This document shows positions 17,848 to 25,646 of a DNA stretch of 64,000 bases, piece by piece. The DNA is taken from the NCBI RefSeq assembly GCF_013341275.1, contig NZ_CP054476.1:124001-188000 (forward strand), read 5' to 3'. Made by a program: the position numbers and the translations under genes. The notes beneath the pieces are model-generated. The model did no database searches. It had not been told where the DNA came from and saw nothing but the letters and a program-made list of their open reading frames with translations. How positions within the stretch are numbered: the stretch's first letter is position 1; the number at the start of each line of letters is the position of its first letter. This DNA comes from Methyloligella sp. GL2. Lineage in GTDB: Bacteria > Pseudomonadota > Alphaproteobacteria > Rhizobiales > Methyloligellaceae.

Positions 17848-19497
17848 TCATGCGACCTTGGGTTTGAGCTCTGCGGCAAGCTCCGCCGCCGGGTGCTGCT
17901 CGGCGGCCGGGGCCGGCTTGCCGAAGAGATAGCCCTGTCCCTGGCGGCAACCGAGCTCGATCAGGCGGCGGCGCACCGCTTCCGTCTCGATGCCCTCGGC
18001 GGTCACGTTCAGGCCGAGCGCAGCACCGAGGCGGATCATCGCCGCGGCAAGATCGCATGCCCCCTTATCCTCCGCGATATGGGTGATGTAGGAGCGGTCG
18101 ATCTTCAGCGTATCGAGCTGCAATTCGCGTAGGTGCTTCAGACCGGCATAGCCGGTGCCGAAATCGTCGAGCGCAATGCGAAAGCCAAGCTTACGAAGTG
18201 CCGCCAAGGTCGTCTTGGCCTCGGCAAGCCGGCGCAGCATGGCCGTTTCGGTTATCTCGATCTCCAGACGCCGCGGCGGATAGTCGTGGCGCGCCAGGAT
18301 GGCAGCGATCCGCTCGCAAAGCAGCGTGTCGGTGAATTGGCGCGGCGACAGGTTGACCGCGATATAGATATGCTCCGGCCAGTGGGAAGCGGCCGCAACC
18401 GCGCTGTCCAGCAGCTTGTAGGTGAGCTGGCCGATAAGCCCGGTATCCTCGGCGATGGCGACAAAGGCATCCGGGCCCAACCGACCGCGCGTCGGGTGAT
18501 CCCAACGGGCCAGCACCTCATAGCCGACCGGCTCGGCGGAGCGGAGATCGACGATAGGCTGGAAATACGGGACGATCTCGCCCTCCTCGATGGCCTGCCT
18601 CATCTCACGCTCGAGCTGGATCCGCTGGCGAAGCCGCTCGTCCATATCGGCGTCGAAGAAGTGATAGGCACCGCGGCCTTCGGTCTTGGCGCGGTACATG
18701 GCCATGTCGGCGCGGCGCAGCAGGGTATTCACCCGGCCGCCTTCGCAATCGGCGCAATCGGTTGCGAATGTCTCAACCGGATCGTAGACGGCAATGCCGA
18801 TACTGGCTCCGACCTCCACCGATAGCTCGTCGAGCAGGATCGGCTCGGAGGCTTCATGGACGATCCGCCGCGCGACCCGGAACGCCGTCTCGGAGTCGTC
18901 GAACTGCAAAACGATCCCGAATTCGTCGCCACTCAGCCGGGCCACATCGCCCCTATTGCCGACAATGGCGATCAGCCGGCGCGCAACGGTGCGCAGCGCC
19001 TCATCGCCCATTCTGTGACCATAGAGATCGTTGACCGACTTGAAATGATCGAGATCGACGATCATCACGACCAAGTTCTCGCCGGGCCGCAATGTGTCGG
19101 CGCGGTTCCCGACGAGCTCCACGAAGCCTGGACGGTTGGGAAGACCGGTCATGGCGTCGTGTCTGGCAAGCATGGAGGCCTTCTCCTCCGCCTCGACGCG
19201 CTTCCGGATCGCGCGTCTCAGATCGGTCAGCCGCCGCACCGCATAGACGAAGCCGGCAATACCCACCAGCGTGAGGGCGTGGAGCACTTCGTCGAGTTCC
19301 CACGCCTCGTTGCGAGCAAGAAAGTGATGCAGCTGGTCATGAAAGTCGATCACGTAGAAAACGACGAAAACGACAACAGCCAGGATGGCGAGCACTAGCG
19401 CGTCGCGCCGCTCGCGCCTCCGCCAGCTTCGTTTCAGCCATGCCGTAGCGCGGTTCGCACGCCATTTTGGAAGCCATAGAAAATCAGTCATACGCAT
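17848..19497 (-). CDS. Membrane GGDEF-EAL domain protein (cyclic-di-GMP)
   Basis: A 549-residue c-di-GMP turnover protein with two N-terminal membrane segments (about 33-51 and 69-88), a GGDEF domain (about 108-280) and an EAL domain (about 295-540). The diguanylate cyclase motif is SGDEF (189-193), with Ser in the first position. The EAL signature reads EVL (327-329), but the other metal and substrate residues are present (NLSPRQF, EITETAM, DDFGTGYAGL, LKIDRSY, AEGIET). Phosphodiesterase activity is therefore likely, while cyclase activity is possible. A CADC pair (248-251) in the GGDEF domain is unusual. It stands alone, antisense between infC and rpmI. Confidence 0.93.
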   Translation of the reverse strand: MRMTDFLWLPKWRANRATAWLKRSWRRRERRDALVLAILAVVVFVVFYVIDFHDQLHHFLARNEAWELDEVLHALTLVGIAGFVYAVRRLTDLRRAIRKRVEAEEKASMLARHDAMTGLPNRPGFVELVGNRADTLRPGENLVVMIVDLDHFKSVNDLYGHRMGDEALRTVARRLIAIVGNRGDVARLSGDEFGIVLQFDDSETAFRVARRIVHEASEPILLDELSVEVGASIGIAVYDPVETFATDCADCEGGRVNTLLRRADMAMYRAKTEGRGAYHFFDADMDERLRQRIQLEREMRQAIEEGEIVPYFQPIVDLRSAEPVGYEVLARWDHPTRGRLGPDAFVAIAEDTGLIGQLTYKLLDSAVAAASHWPEHIYIAVNLSPRQFTDTLLCERIAAILARHDYPPRRLEIEITETAMLRRLAEAKTTLAALRKLGFRIALDDFGTGYAGLKHLRELQLDTLKIDRSYITHIAEDKGACDLAAAMIRLGAALGLNVTAEGIETEAVRRRLIELGCRQGQGYLFGKPAPAAEQHPAAELAAELKPKVA

Positions 19498-19819
19498 GAT
19501 GTAAGAAACCGAAATCTATTTATCCTTCAGACGCTTGGGTCTTATCTGATTGTAAGAACCGGCGCCCCAACCGAGTCTTAATGCTTTGGATAAAATAGAA
19601 GGCGGTCGCCGCCGCGGAATCGGCGGCAAATCGGCTCGCCAATCGCGGCCTCACACCCCTTGCCTCCCAAGGCGCCGCGCTTTATAAGGCGCTGGCTAGC
19701 AGAACGGCCTGGCGGGGCATGCCATGGCGGTTCGCAATGCTTCGTTCATCCTAATCGGATGTTTTCTGACACGCCGGGCTGCCCCGATGCATCCCGGCTT
19801 CAACGCGTAAGGAAGCGAA
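19498..19819 (+). other. Leader and promoter region of rpmI-rplT
   Basis: This 322-base gap carries no credible gene. It holds a candidate promoter (19660-19688) and about 130 bases of probable 5' leader before rpmI. In other bacteria this leader binds ribosomal protein L20 for autoregulation. I could not identify an L20-binding pseudoknot by eye. Confidence 0.5.
19660..19688 (+). promoter_or_regulatory. Candidate promoter for rpmI-rplT-pheST
   Basis: TTGCCT (19660-19665), a 17-base spacer and TATAAG (19683-19688) lie about 130 bases upstream of rpmI in the only gap before the operon. Inferred from consensus resemblance. Confidence 0.45.
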
Positions 19820-20023
19820 ATGCCCAAGATGAAGACCAAGAGCGGTGCCAAGAAGCGCTTCAAGATCACGGCTAAGGGCCGTGTGAAATGCCAGGCCGCC
19901 GGTAAGCAGCACGGAATGATCAAGCGTACCAACAAGTTCATCCGTAACGCCCGCGGCACCTTCGTCCTGTCCGATCAGGACGCGAAGGTCGTGAAGCAGC
20001 ATTTTCTCCCCTACGGCCGCTAG
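19820..20023 (+). CDS. rpmI: 50S ribosomal protein L35
   Basis: A 67-residue, strongly basic protein with the L35 N-terminus [17 protein letters not shown] and C-terminus [14 protein letters not shown], full length. It is a late-assembling component of the large subunit. AAGGAAG sits seven bases before the ATG. It is first in rpmI-rplT-pheS-pheT, 34 bases before rplT. Confidence 0.98.
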   Translation: MPKMKTKSGAKKRFKITAKGRVKCQAAGKQHGMIKRTNKFIRNARGTFVLSDQDAKVVKQHFLPYGR

Positions 20024-20057
20024 GCCCAGGGAAGCCTTTCTCTAAAGGAGCACCGAT

Positions 20058-20417
20058 ATGTCCCGTGTGAAACGCGGCGTTACCACCCATGCTCGCCACC
20101 GCAAGGTGATCAAGCAGGCCAAGGGTTATTACGGCCGCCGCAAGAATACCATTCGCGTCGCCAAGCAGGCCGTCGACAAGGCCGGGCAGTATGCCTATCG
20201 CGACCGCAAGGTCCGCAAGCGCAGCTTCCGCTCGCTTTGGATCCAGCGCATCAATGCCGCCGCCCGCGCCAACGGCCTGACCTATGGCCGCTTCATCGAC
20301 GGGCTGAACAAGGCGGGTATCGAGCTGGACCGCAAGGTGCTGGCGGATATCGCCGTGCGCGAGCCGGAGACCTTCAAGAACCTGGTGGAGGCTGCCGCCT
20401 CCGCCGCCAAGGCGTAA
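20058..20417 (+). CDS. rplT: 50S ribosomal protein L20
   Basis: A 119-residue primary 23S rRNA-binding protein needed early in 50S assembly. It begins [20 protein letters not shown] and contains the typical [19 protein letters not shown]. The globular C-terminal domain (about 60-117) is the part that, in relatives, also represses its own operon by binding the mRNA leader. It directly follows rpmI and precedes pheS by 48 bases. Confidence 0.98.
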   Translation: MSRVKRGVTTHARHRKVIKQAKGYYGRRKNTIRVAKQAVDKAGQYAYRDRKVRKRSFRSLWIQRINAAARANGLTYGRFIDGLNKAGIELDRKVLADIAVREPETFKNLVEAAASAAKA

Positions 20418-20465
20418 AACGCCCACGCGTTCAAGGATTACTCGGACTTCTCAAGGACATCGACG

Positions 20466-21551
20466 ATGACCGCGGCCACGCTCGATACACTCAAAACCGA
20501 GCTTCTGGCGGCTATCGACGCGGCGTCCGATCTGAGTGCCCTGGACGAGGTGCGCGTTGCCAGCCTCGGCAAGAAGGGCCGCATCTCGGAGCTGATGAAG
20601 ACGCTCAGCGGCATGGCGCCGGAAGAGCGCAAGAGCTTCGGCCAAGCCGTCAATGCGCTGAAAGACGAGATTGGCGCCGCGCTGGAAGAAAAGCGCGGAG
20701 CGCTCGCCCGCGCAGCGATGGCAGAGCGGCTCGCCTCGGAGCGCGAAGACATCACCCTGCCGGTGCGCCCCGGGCCTTTGGCCGAGGGCCGCATCCATCC
20801 GGTGAGCCAGGTGATCGACGAGATCACCGAGATCTTCGCCGATATGGGCTTCTCCATCGCCGAGGGGCCGGATATCGAGACCGACTTCCATAATTTCACG
20901 GCGCTGAATATTCCCGAAGAGCATCCGGCGCGGCAGGACCACGACACGTTCTATTTTGGCCGCCGCGAGGACGGATCGCGCCCCGTGCTGCGCACCCATA
21001 CGAGCCCGGTGCAGATCCGCACCATGCTTAAGGAAAAGCCGCCGCTGCGCATCATCGCGCCAGGCCGCGTCTACCGCTCCGATTCCGATCAGACCCACAC
21101 GCCGATGTTCCATCAGGTCGAAGGTCTTGTCGTCGACGAGGAGACGCATCTGGGGCATCTGAAATGGGTGCTGGAAGAATTCTGCAAGGCGTTCTTCGAG
21201 GTGGACAGCGTGAAGATGCGCTTCCGCGCCAGCTATTTTCCGTTCACCGAGCCCTCCATGGAGGTGGATATCGGCTACGCCAAGGTGGGCGACGAGATCC
21301 GCATCGGCGAGGGCGACGAGTGGCTGGAGATCTTGGGCTGCGGCATGGTCAATCCCAATGTGCTGCGAAACGTCGATCTCGACCCGGCGCGCTATCAGGG
21401 CTTTGCCTTCGGCGTCGGCATCGACCGGCTGGCGATGCTGAAATACGGCATGCCGGATCTGCGCGCCTTCTTCGCCGCCGATTTGCGCTGGCTGAAGCAT
21501 TACGGCTTCGTGCCGCTGGCCGTACCCACTCTTGCCGGGGGGCTGAGCTAG
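20466..21551 (+). CDS. pheS: Phenylalanine-tRNA ligase alpha subunit
   Basis: Catalytic subunit of the (alpha-beta)2 class II phenylalanyl-tRNA synthetase. The N-terminal coiled coil (1-90) binds tRNA-Phe. The catalytic core shows class II motif 2 ([20 protein letters not shown]) and motif 3 ([17 protein letters not shown]). The 361 residues are full length. The pheT ATG follows three bases after the stop, so expression is coupled. Confidence 0.97.
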   Translation: MTAATLDTLKTELLAAIDAASDLSALDEVRVASLGKKGRISELMKTLSGMAPEERKSFGQAVNALKDEIGAALEEKRGALARAAMAERLASEREDITLPVRPGPLAEGRIHPVSQVIDEITEIFADMGFSIAEGPDIETDFHNFTALNIPEEHPARQDHDTFYFGRREDGSRPVLRTHTSPVQIRTMLKEKPPLRIIAPGRVYRSDSDQTHTPMFHQVEGLVVDEETHLGHLKWVLEEFCKAFFEVDSVKMRFRASYFPFTEPSMEVDIGYAKVGDEIRIGEGDEWLEILGCGMVNPNVLRNVDLDPARYQGFAFGVGIDRLAMLKYGMPDLRAFFAADLRWLKHYGFVPLAVPTLAGGLS

Positions 21552-21554
21552 GCG

Positions 21555-23969
21555 ATGAAGTTCACCCTCTCCTGGCTCAAGCAGCATCTTGAGACCGACG
21601 CCTCCTTAGCGGAGATTGCCGACACCCTGACCGAGATCGGTCTGGAGGTGGAGGAGATCGTCGATCCGGCCGAAGCGCTTTCCGCCTTCACCGTGGCCTA
21701 CGTCGCCAAATGCGAGAAGCACCCCGACGCCGACAAGCTGCAGGTCTGCACGGTCGAGACCGGCAACGGCACGTTCCAGGTGGTGTGCGGCGCGGCCAAC
21801 GCCCATGCCGGCATGAAAGGGGTGTTCGCTCCCGTCGGCACCTACGTGCCCGGCATCGATCTGACTCTGACCAAGGCGAAGATCCGCGGCGTGGAATCCT
21901 TCGGCATGCTGTGCTCGGAGCGGGAGCTTGAGCTCTCCGACGAGCATCACGGTATCATCGAACTCAGCGAAGACGCCGAGGTCGGAAGCCCGGCGGCGGC
22001 GGCACTGGGGCTCACCGATGCGGTGATCGATATCGCCATCACCCCGAACCGCCCCGACTGCCTGGCGGTCTCCGGTATTGCACGGGACCTGGCGGCAGCC
22101 GGGCTCGGGACGTTCAAAGATCAGCCGGTTGCGCCGGTGCAGGGCAGCTTTGCCAATCCGCAGCCGATCGCATTGGAGTTCTCGGCCGAGACGGCAAGCG
22201 CCTGCCCGGTCTTTGCGGGCCGCGTGGTCAAGGGCGTCAAGAACGGCCCCAGCCCCGACTGGCTGCAGGCCAAGCTGAAGGCGATCGGGCTCCGGCCGAT
22301 CAACGCGCTGGTCGATATTACCAATTATATCTCCTACGACCGGGCGCGGCCGCTGCATGTCTACGACGCCGACAAGCTGTCGGGCACGATCAAGGCACGG
22401 CTCGGCGAGACGGGCGAGCGCTTCGAAGCGCTGGACGGCAAGACCTATGAGGTGGACGCTGAGGCCTGCGTGATCGCCGACGATGCACGCGTGCTCGGGC
22501 TCGGCGGCATCATGGGTGGCGAGGAGACCGGCTGCACCGAGGAGACCGTCAACGTGTTCATCGAATCGGCCTATTTCGATCCGATCCGCACGGCGAAGAC
22601 CGGCCGCCGGCTGAATATCATTTCCGACGCGCGGTTCCGTTTCGAGCGCGGCGTCGATCCGGCCTTTGTGGTGCCGGGGCTTGAGCTTGCCACCGAGATG
22701 GTTTTGGAGCTTTGCGGTGGCGAGGCTTCGGAAATCGAAATCGCCGGCGAAGCACCGGAGGGTAATTCGTCCTTCAGCTTCGATATCTCGGAGGTGAAGC
22801 GGCTCAGCGGTCTGGAACTTGCGCCGGAGAAGATCGAACAGCTGCTGACCGCGCTCGGCTTCGGGCTTCGCGGCAGCGCGCCGGTGTTCGAGGTCAGCGT
22901 TCCCTCCTGGCGCCCGGATGTCTTTGGCCCCGCCGATATCGTGGAAGAGGTGGTGCGCCTGGTGGGCGTCGCCAACGTCCCGGCCACGCCGATGCCGCGC
23001 GTTTCCGGGGTCGCCAAGCCGGTGCTGACCGAGATGCAGAAGCGCCAGCGGCGCGCCCGCCGGCTGCTTGCCGGGCGCGGCCTGGTCGAGGCGGTGACCT
23101 GGTCGTTCATTCCGAAAAAAGAGGCCGAGGCCTTCGGCGGCGGTCAGGCTTCGCTGGTGCTCGACAATCCGATCTCCAGCGAGCTTTCCGATATGCGGCC
23201 GAGCCTGCTGCCGGGGCTGATCACGGCAGCGCAGCGCAATGCCGATCGCGGCCTCGATGACGGGGCGCTGTTCGAGCTCGGCCAGATTTACGGCGGCGAC
23301 CAGCCGGAGGATCAGCGGATTGCCGCAAGCGGCGTGCGTTTCGGCAATATCGGGCTCGAGGGCTCGGGGCGCGACTGGGCCGGCAATGCCAAGCCGGCGG
23401 ATGTGTTCGCCGCCAAGGCCGATCTCGCCGCCCTGCTCGATGCGCTGGGGCTTGATGCCTCGAATCTGATGATCGTGGCCGAAGCCCCCGACTGGTTCCA
23501 TCCCGGCCGGTCCGGCTCGTTCAAGCTGGGGCCGAAAGTGACGCTTGGCGTGTTCGGCGAGATCCACCCGCTCACGCTGGAAGCGCTTGGCGCGGACGGA
23601 CCGATGGCGGCGTTCGAGCTGGATCTCGGCGCGCTGCCCCAGCCGAAGCGTAAGGGCCGCAGCCGTTCGGCGCTCGGCGCCTCCGACCTGCAGGCCGTGC
23701 GCCGCGACTTCGCCTTCCTGGTGGATGCGGACGTCCCCGCCGGCGATTTGCTGCGCGCTGCCCGCGGCGCCGACAAGGCACTGATCTCGAATGTGGGCCT
23801 ATTCGACGTGTTCACCGGCAAAGGCGTGCCGGAGGGCAAGAAGTCTCTCGCTATCGAGGTGACCTTGCAGCCGATCGAAAAGACCCTGACCGACAAGGAG
23901 ATCGACGCGGTGGCGGAAAAGATCGTCGCCGCGGTGGTCAAAGCGACGGGCGGCGAGTTGCGGGGTTAG
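21555..23969 (+). CDS. pheT: Phenylalanine-tRNA ligase beta subunit
   Basis: The 804-residue beta subunit of phenylalanyl-tRNA synthetase, responsible for tRNA recognition and for editing mischarged Tyr-tRNA-Phe. In order it has an EMAP/OB-like tRNA-binding domain (about 40-150), the B3/B4 editing domain (about 205-390; FERGVDPAFV follows it), the B5 domain, a catalytic-like core and the C-terminal anticodon-binding FDX-ACB domain ending LTDKEIDAVAEKIVAAV. Length and order are normal. It is the last gene of the operon. Confidence 0.97.
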   Translation: MKFTLSWLKQHLETDASLAEIADTLTEIGLEVEEIVDPAEALSAFTVAYVAKCEKHPDADKLQVCTVETGNGTFQVVCGAANAHAGMKGVFAPVGTYVPGIDLTLTKAKIRGVESFGMLCSERELELSDEHHGIIELSEDAEVGSPAAAALGLTDAVIDIAITPNRPDCLAVSGIARDLAAAGLGTFKDQPVAPVQGSFANPQPIALEFSAETASACPVFAGRVVKGVKNGPSPDWLQAKLKAIGLRPINALVDITNYISYDRARPLHVYDADKLSGTIKARLGETGERFEALDGKTYEVDAEACVIADDARVLGLGGIMGGEETGCTEETVNVFIESAYFDPIRTAKTGRRLNIISDARFRFERGVDPAFVVPGLELATEMVLELCGGEASEIEIAGEAPEGNSSFSFDISEVKRLSGLELAPEKIEQLLTALGFGLRGSAPVFEVSVPSWRPDVFGPADIVEEVVRLVGVANVPATPMPRVSGVAKPVLTEMQKRQRRARRLLAGRGLVEAVTWSFIPKKEAEAFGGGQASLVLDNPISSELSDMRPSLLPGLITAAQRNADRGLDDGALFELGQIYGGDQPEDQRIAASGVRFGNIGLEGSGRDWAGNAKPADVFAAKADLAALLDALGLDASNLMIVAEAPDWFHPGRSGSFKLGPKVTLGVFGEIHPLTLEALGADGPMAAFELDLGALPQPKRKGRSRSALGASDLQAVRRDFAFLVDADVPAGDLLRAARGADKALISNVGLFDVFTGKGVPEGKKSLAIEVTLQPIEKTLTDKEIDAVAEKIVAAVVKATGGELRG

Positions 23970-23989
23970 GCTTCGCCGCCTCCTCCGTC

Positions 23990-24113
23990 GTCATGCCCGG
24001 ACTTGATCCGGGCATCCACGCCGTTCCCGCGCAGCTCGCGCCTCGGCACACTTCTGGCACTGAACAAGCCGAAGCGAAACGGCATGGATTGCCGGGTCAA
24101 GCCCGGCAATGAC
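23990..24113. repeat. Inverted pair of 29-bp palindromic repeats (family R2)
   Basis: The left copy (23990-24018) is GTCATGCCCGGACTTGATCC followed by GGGCATCCA. The right copy (24085-24113) is the reverse complement type, TGGATTGCCGGGTCAAGCCC followed by GGCAATGAC. Each copy is itself a palindrome, and the pair could fold into a long cruciform or RNA hairpin. The same paired arrangement is at 25367-25613. This is part of the gene-free gap 23970-24310. Confidence 0.75.
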
Positions 24114-24141
24114 GAAGGCGGTTGAGCGAGACGTCGTGATC

Positions 24142-24298
24142 CACCTCTCCCAATGGGAGAGGTCGGAACGCAGCATGCGTTCCGGGTGAGGGGTTACAAA
24201 CTCTCGATAGCGCGCAGCCCCCTCACCCTTTCCGCCGAACGACTTGGCCTGTGGCCAAGATCGTGGCGGAAAGCCCTCTCCCCGTCGGGGAGAGGGCG
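24142..24298. repeat. Palindromic repeat cluster (family R3)
   Basis: CCTCTCCCAATGGGAGAGG (from about 24143) and CCCTCTCCCCGTCGGGGAG, continuing to 24298, face each other. Between them are GGGTGAGGGG and CCCCTCACCC. It fills the gap just downstream of the mbfA stop and may act as its transcription end. Confidence 0.6.
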
Positions 24299-24310
24299 CA
24301 AGCCGTACCC

Positions 24311-25267
24311 TCACGCACTCCCGATGAGCACGCCGGTGGCAAAGACGATGGTGCCGCCGAGGACGACCTCGAACACCGCCTGCAGGAAGCGGGTGTCCAT
24401 ATAGCGGGCGCGCACCCAGGCGATGGCCCACAGCTCCACCACGACGATGACGCAGGCGACCACGAAGGCGGTCCAGAAATTGCCAATCAGGAACGGCAAG
24501 GTGTGGCCGAGCCCGCCGATGGCGGTCATGGCGCCGGTGACCAGGCCGCGCAGCCAGGGATGGCCGCGCCCGGTCAGCGAACCGTCATCGGAAAGCGCCT
24601 CGGCAAAGCCCATGGAGATGCCGGCGCCGATGGAGGCGGCAAGGCCGACCAGGAAGGTGGCCCAGGTGTCGTGGGTGGCAAACGCGGCAGCGAAGATCGG
24701 CGCCAGAGTCGAGACCGAGCCGTCCATCAGCCCGGCGAGCCCCGGCTGCACGATCTGCAGCACGAAGAGGCGGCGGCGGGTCTCCTTCTCGGCGGCTTCC
24801 GCCGAGGCATCGACGATCTTCGCCTCCAGCTTCTCGGCCAGCACCTCGTGGCTCTGCTCGGCCTGGGCGAGATCGCCTAAGAGCTTGCGGATGCCGGCGT
24901 CGGTGGCGCGTGACATGGCCTGCTCGTAGAAGCGCCGCGTCTCGTATTCCATCTCCTCGACTTGCTTCCTCACCCGCTCCGGGCCCACCGCCTTCATCAG
25001 CCAGACCGGCTTATGCTGCACGAAGCCGTGCACGTCCTGGCGGCGGATCAGCGGGATGTGCTCGCCGAATTTCTTGCGGTGGAGGTCGATCAGCCATTGC
25101 CGGTGATGGTCCTCCTCCTTCGCCATCTCGCGCAGCACCTCGGCCGAGGCGGGATAGTGCTCCTCCAGCGCGCGGGCATAGTCGCGATAGAAGCGGGCGT
25201 CCTCCTCCTCCAGGGAGATGGCGAGCGCCACGATCTGCTCTTCGGTGAGTTCGGAGAAACGTTTCAT
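24311..25267 (-). CDS. mbfA: Membrane-bound ferritin-like iron exporter MbfA
   Basis: A 318-residue fusion of an N-terminal ferritin-like/rubrerythrin domain (about 1-150) and a C-terminal VIT1/CCC1-type membrane domain (about 170-318, five hydrophobic segments). The di-iron ligands are in EEEDARFYRDY, KEEDHHRQWL, EMEYETRRFYEQ and QAEQSHEVL. In Bradyrhizobium and Agrobacterium this architecture, MbfA, exports iron and protects against iron and peroxide stress, and Irr represses it under iron limitation. A perfect iron control element lies 22 bases upstream of the start, matching that regulation. Confidence 0.92.
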   Translation of the reverse strand: MKRFSELTEEQIVALAISLEEEDARFYRDYARALEEHYPASAEVLREMAKEEDHHRQWLIDLHRKKFGEHIPLIRRQDVHGFVQHKPVWLMKAVGPERVRKQVEEMEYETRRFYEQAMSRATDAGIRKLLGDLAQAEQSHEVLAEKLEAKIVDASAEAAEKETRRRLFVLQIVQPGLAGLMDGSVSTLAPIFAAAFATHDTWATFLVGLAASIGAGISMGFAEALSDDGSLTGRGHPWLRGLVTGAMTAIGGLGHTLPFLIGNFWTAFVVACVIVVVELWAIAWVRARYMDTRFLQAVFEVVLGGTIVFATGVLIGSA

Positions 25268-25288
25268 TCCGGACGTCCAATATGCGTA

Positions 25289-25305
25289 TTTAGAATAGTT
25301 CTAAA
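25289..25305. promoter_or_regulatory. Iron control element (putative Irr operator) of mbfA
   Basis: TTTAGAA-TAG-TTCTAAA is a perfect 7-3-7 palindrome ending 22 bases upstream of the mbfA ATG. It matches the ICE/Irr-box pattern known in front of rhizobial iron genes including mbfA. Placement next to the ribosome site is consistent with repression. Confidence 0.85.
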
Positions 25306-25366
25306 ATATAGGGTTGGCGTGTAGGTGGCAAGGGCGGTGAGGCGAATTTGCGCGGCCCATCATAGC

Positions 25367-25613
25367 GTCATTGCCGGGCTTGACCCGGCAATCCAGGGCG
25401 GCACGCACAGAATCCACCGCCCTGGATCCCCGGGTCTCGCTTCGCTCGCCCGAGGATGACGCCGCAGGGGCCGACCGACGCCGTTCTCGGCTTCGTCATG
25501 GCCGGGCTCGCGCTCAAGCAGCGGAGCGGTAGCGCAAAAAGACCTCCCGGCCATCCACGTCTTAGATGCGGTGCCAGTACTCCGTGGATGCCCGGATCAA
25601 GTCCGGGCATGAC
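25367..25613. repeat. Nested inverted palindromic repeats (family R2)
   Basis: The gap 25306-25646 has no gene. It starts with GTCATTGCCGGGCTTGACCC plus GGCAATCCA (25367-25395) and ends with the inverted partner TGGATGCCCGGATCAAGTCC plus GGGCATGAC (25585-25613). Further palindromes lie inside (CTGGATCCCCGGGTCTCGC around 25423-25441, and GAGGATGACGC). It is the same family as 23990-24113, on the other side of mbfA. Confidence 0.72.
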
Positions 25614-25646
25614 GACTGTAATGGGGGCGAGACCTTGGCCTCAAGC

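Noticed and set aside
21606-23567. 653-codon open frame antisense to pheT
   Set aside because: It is fully covered by the conserved pheT gene and shows no domain character.
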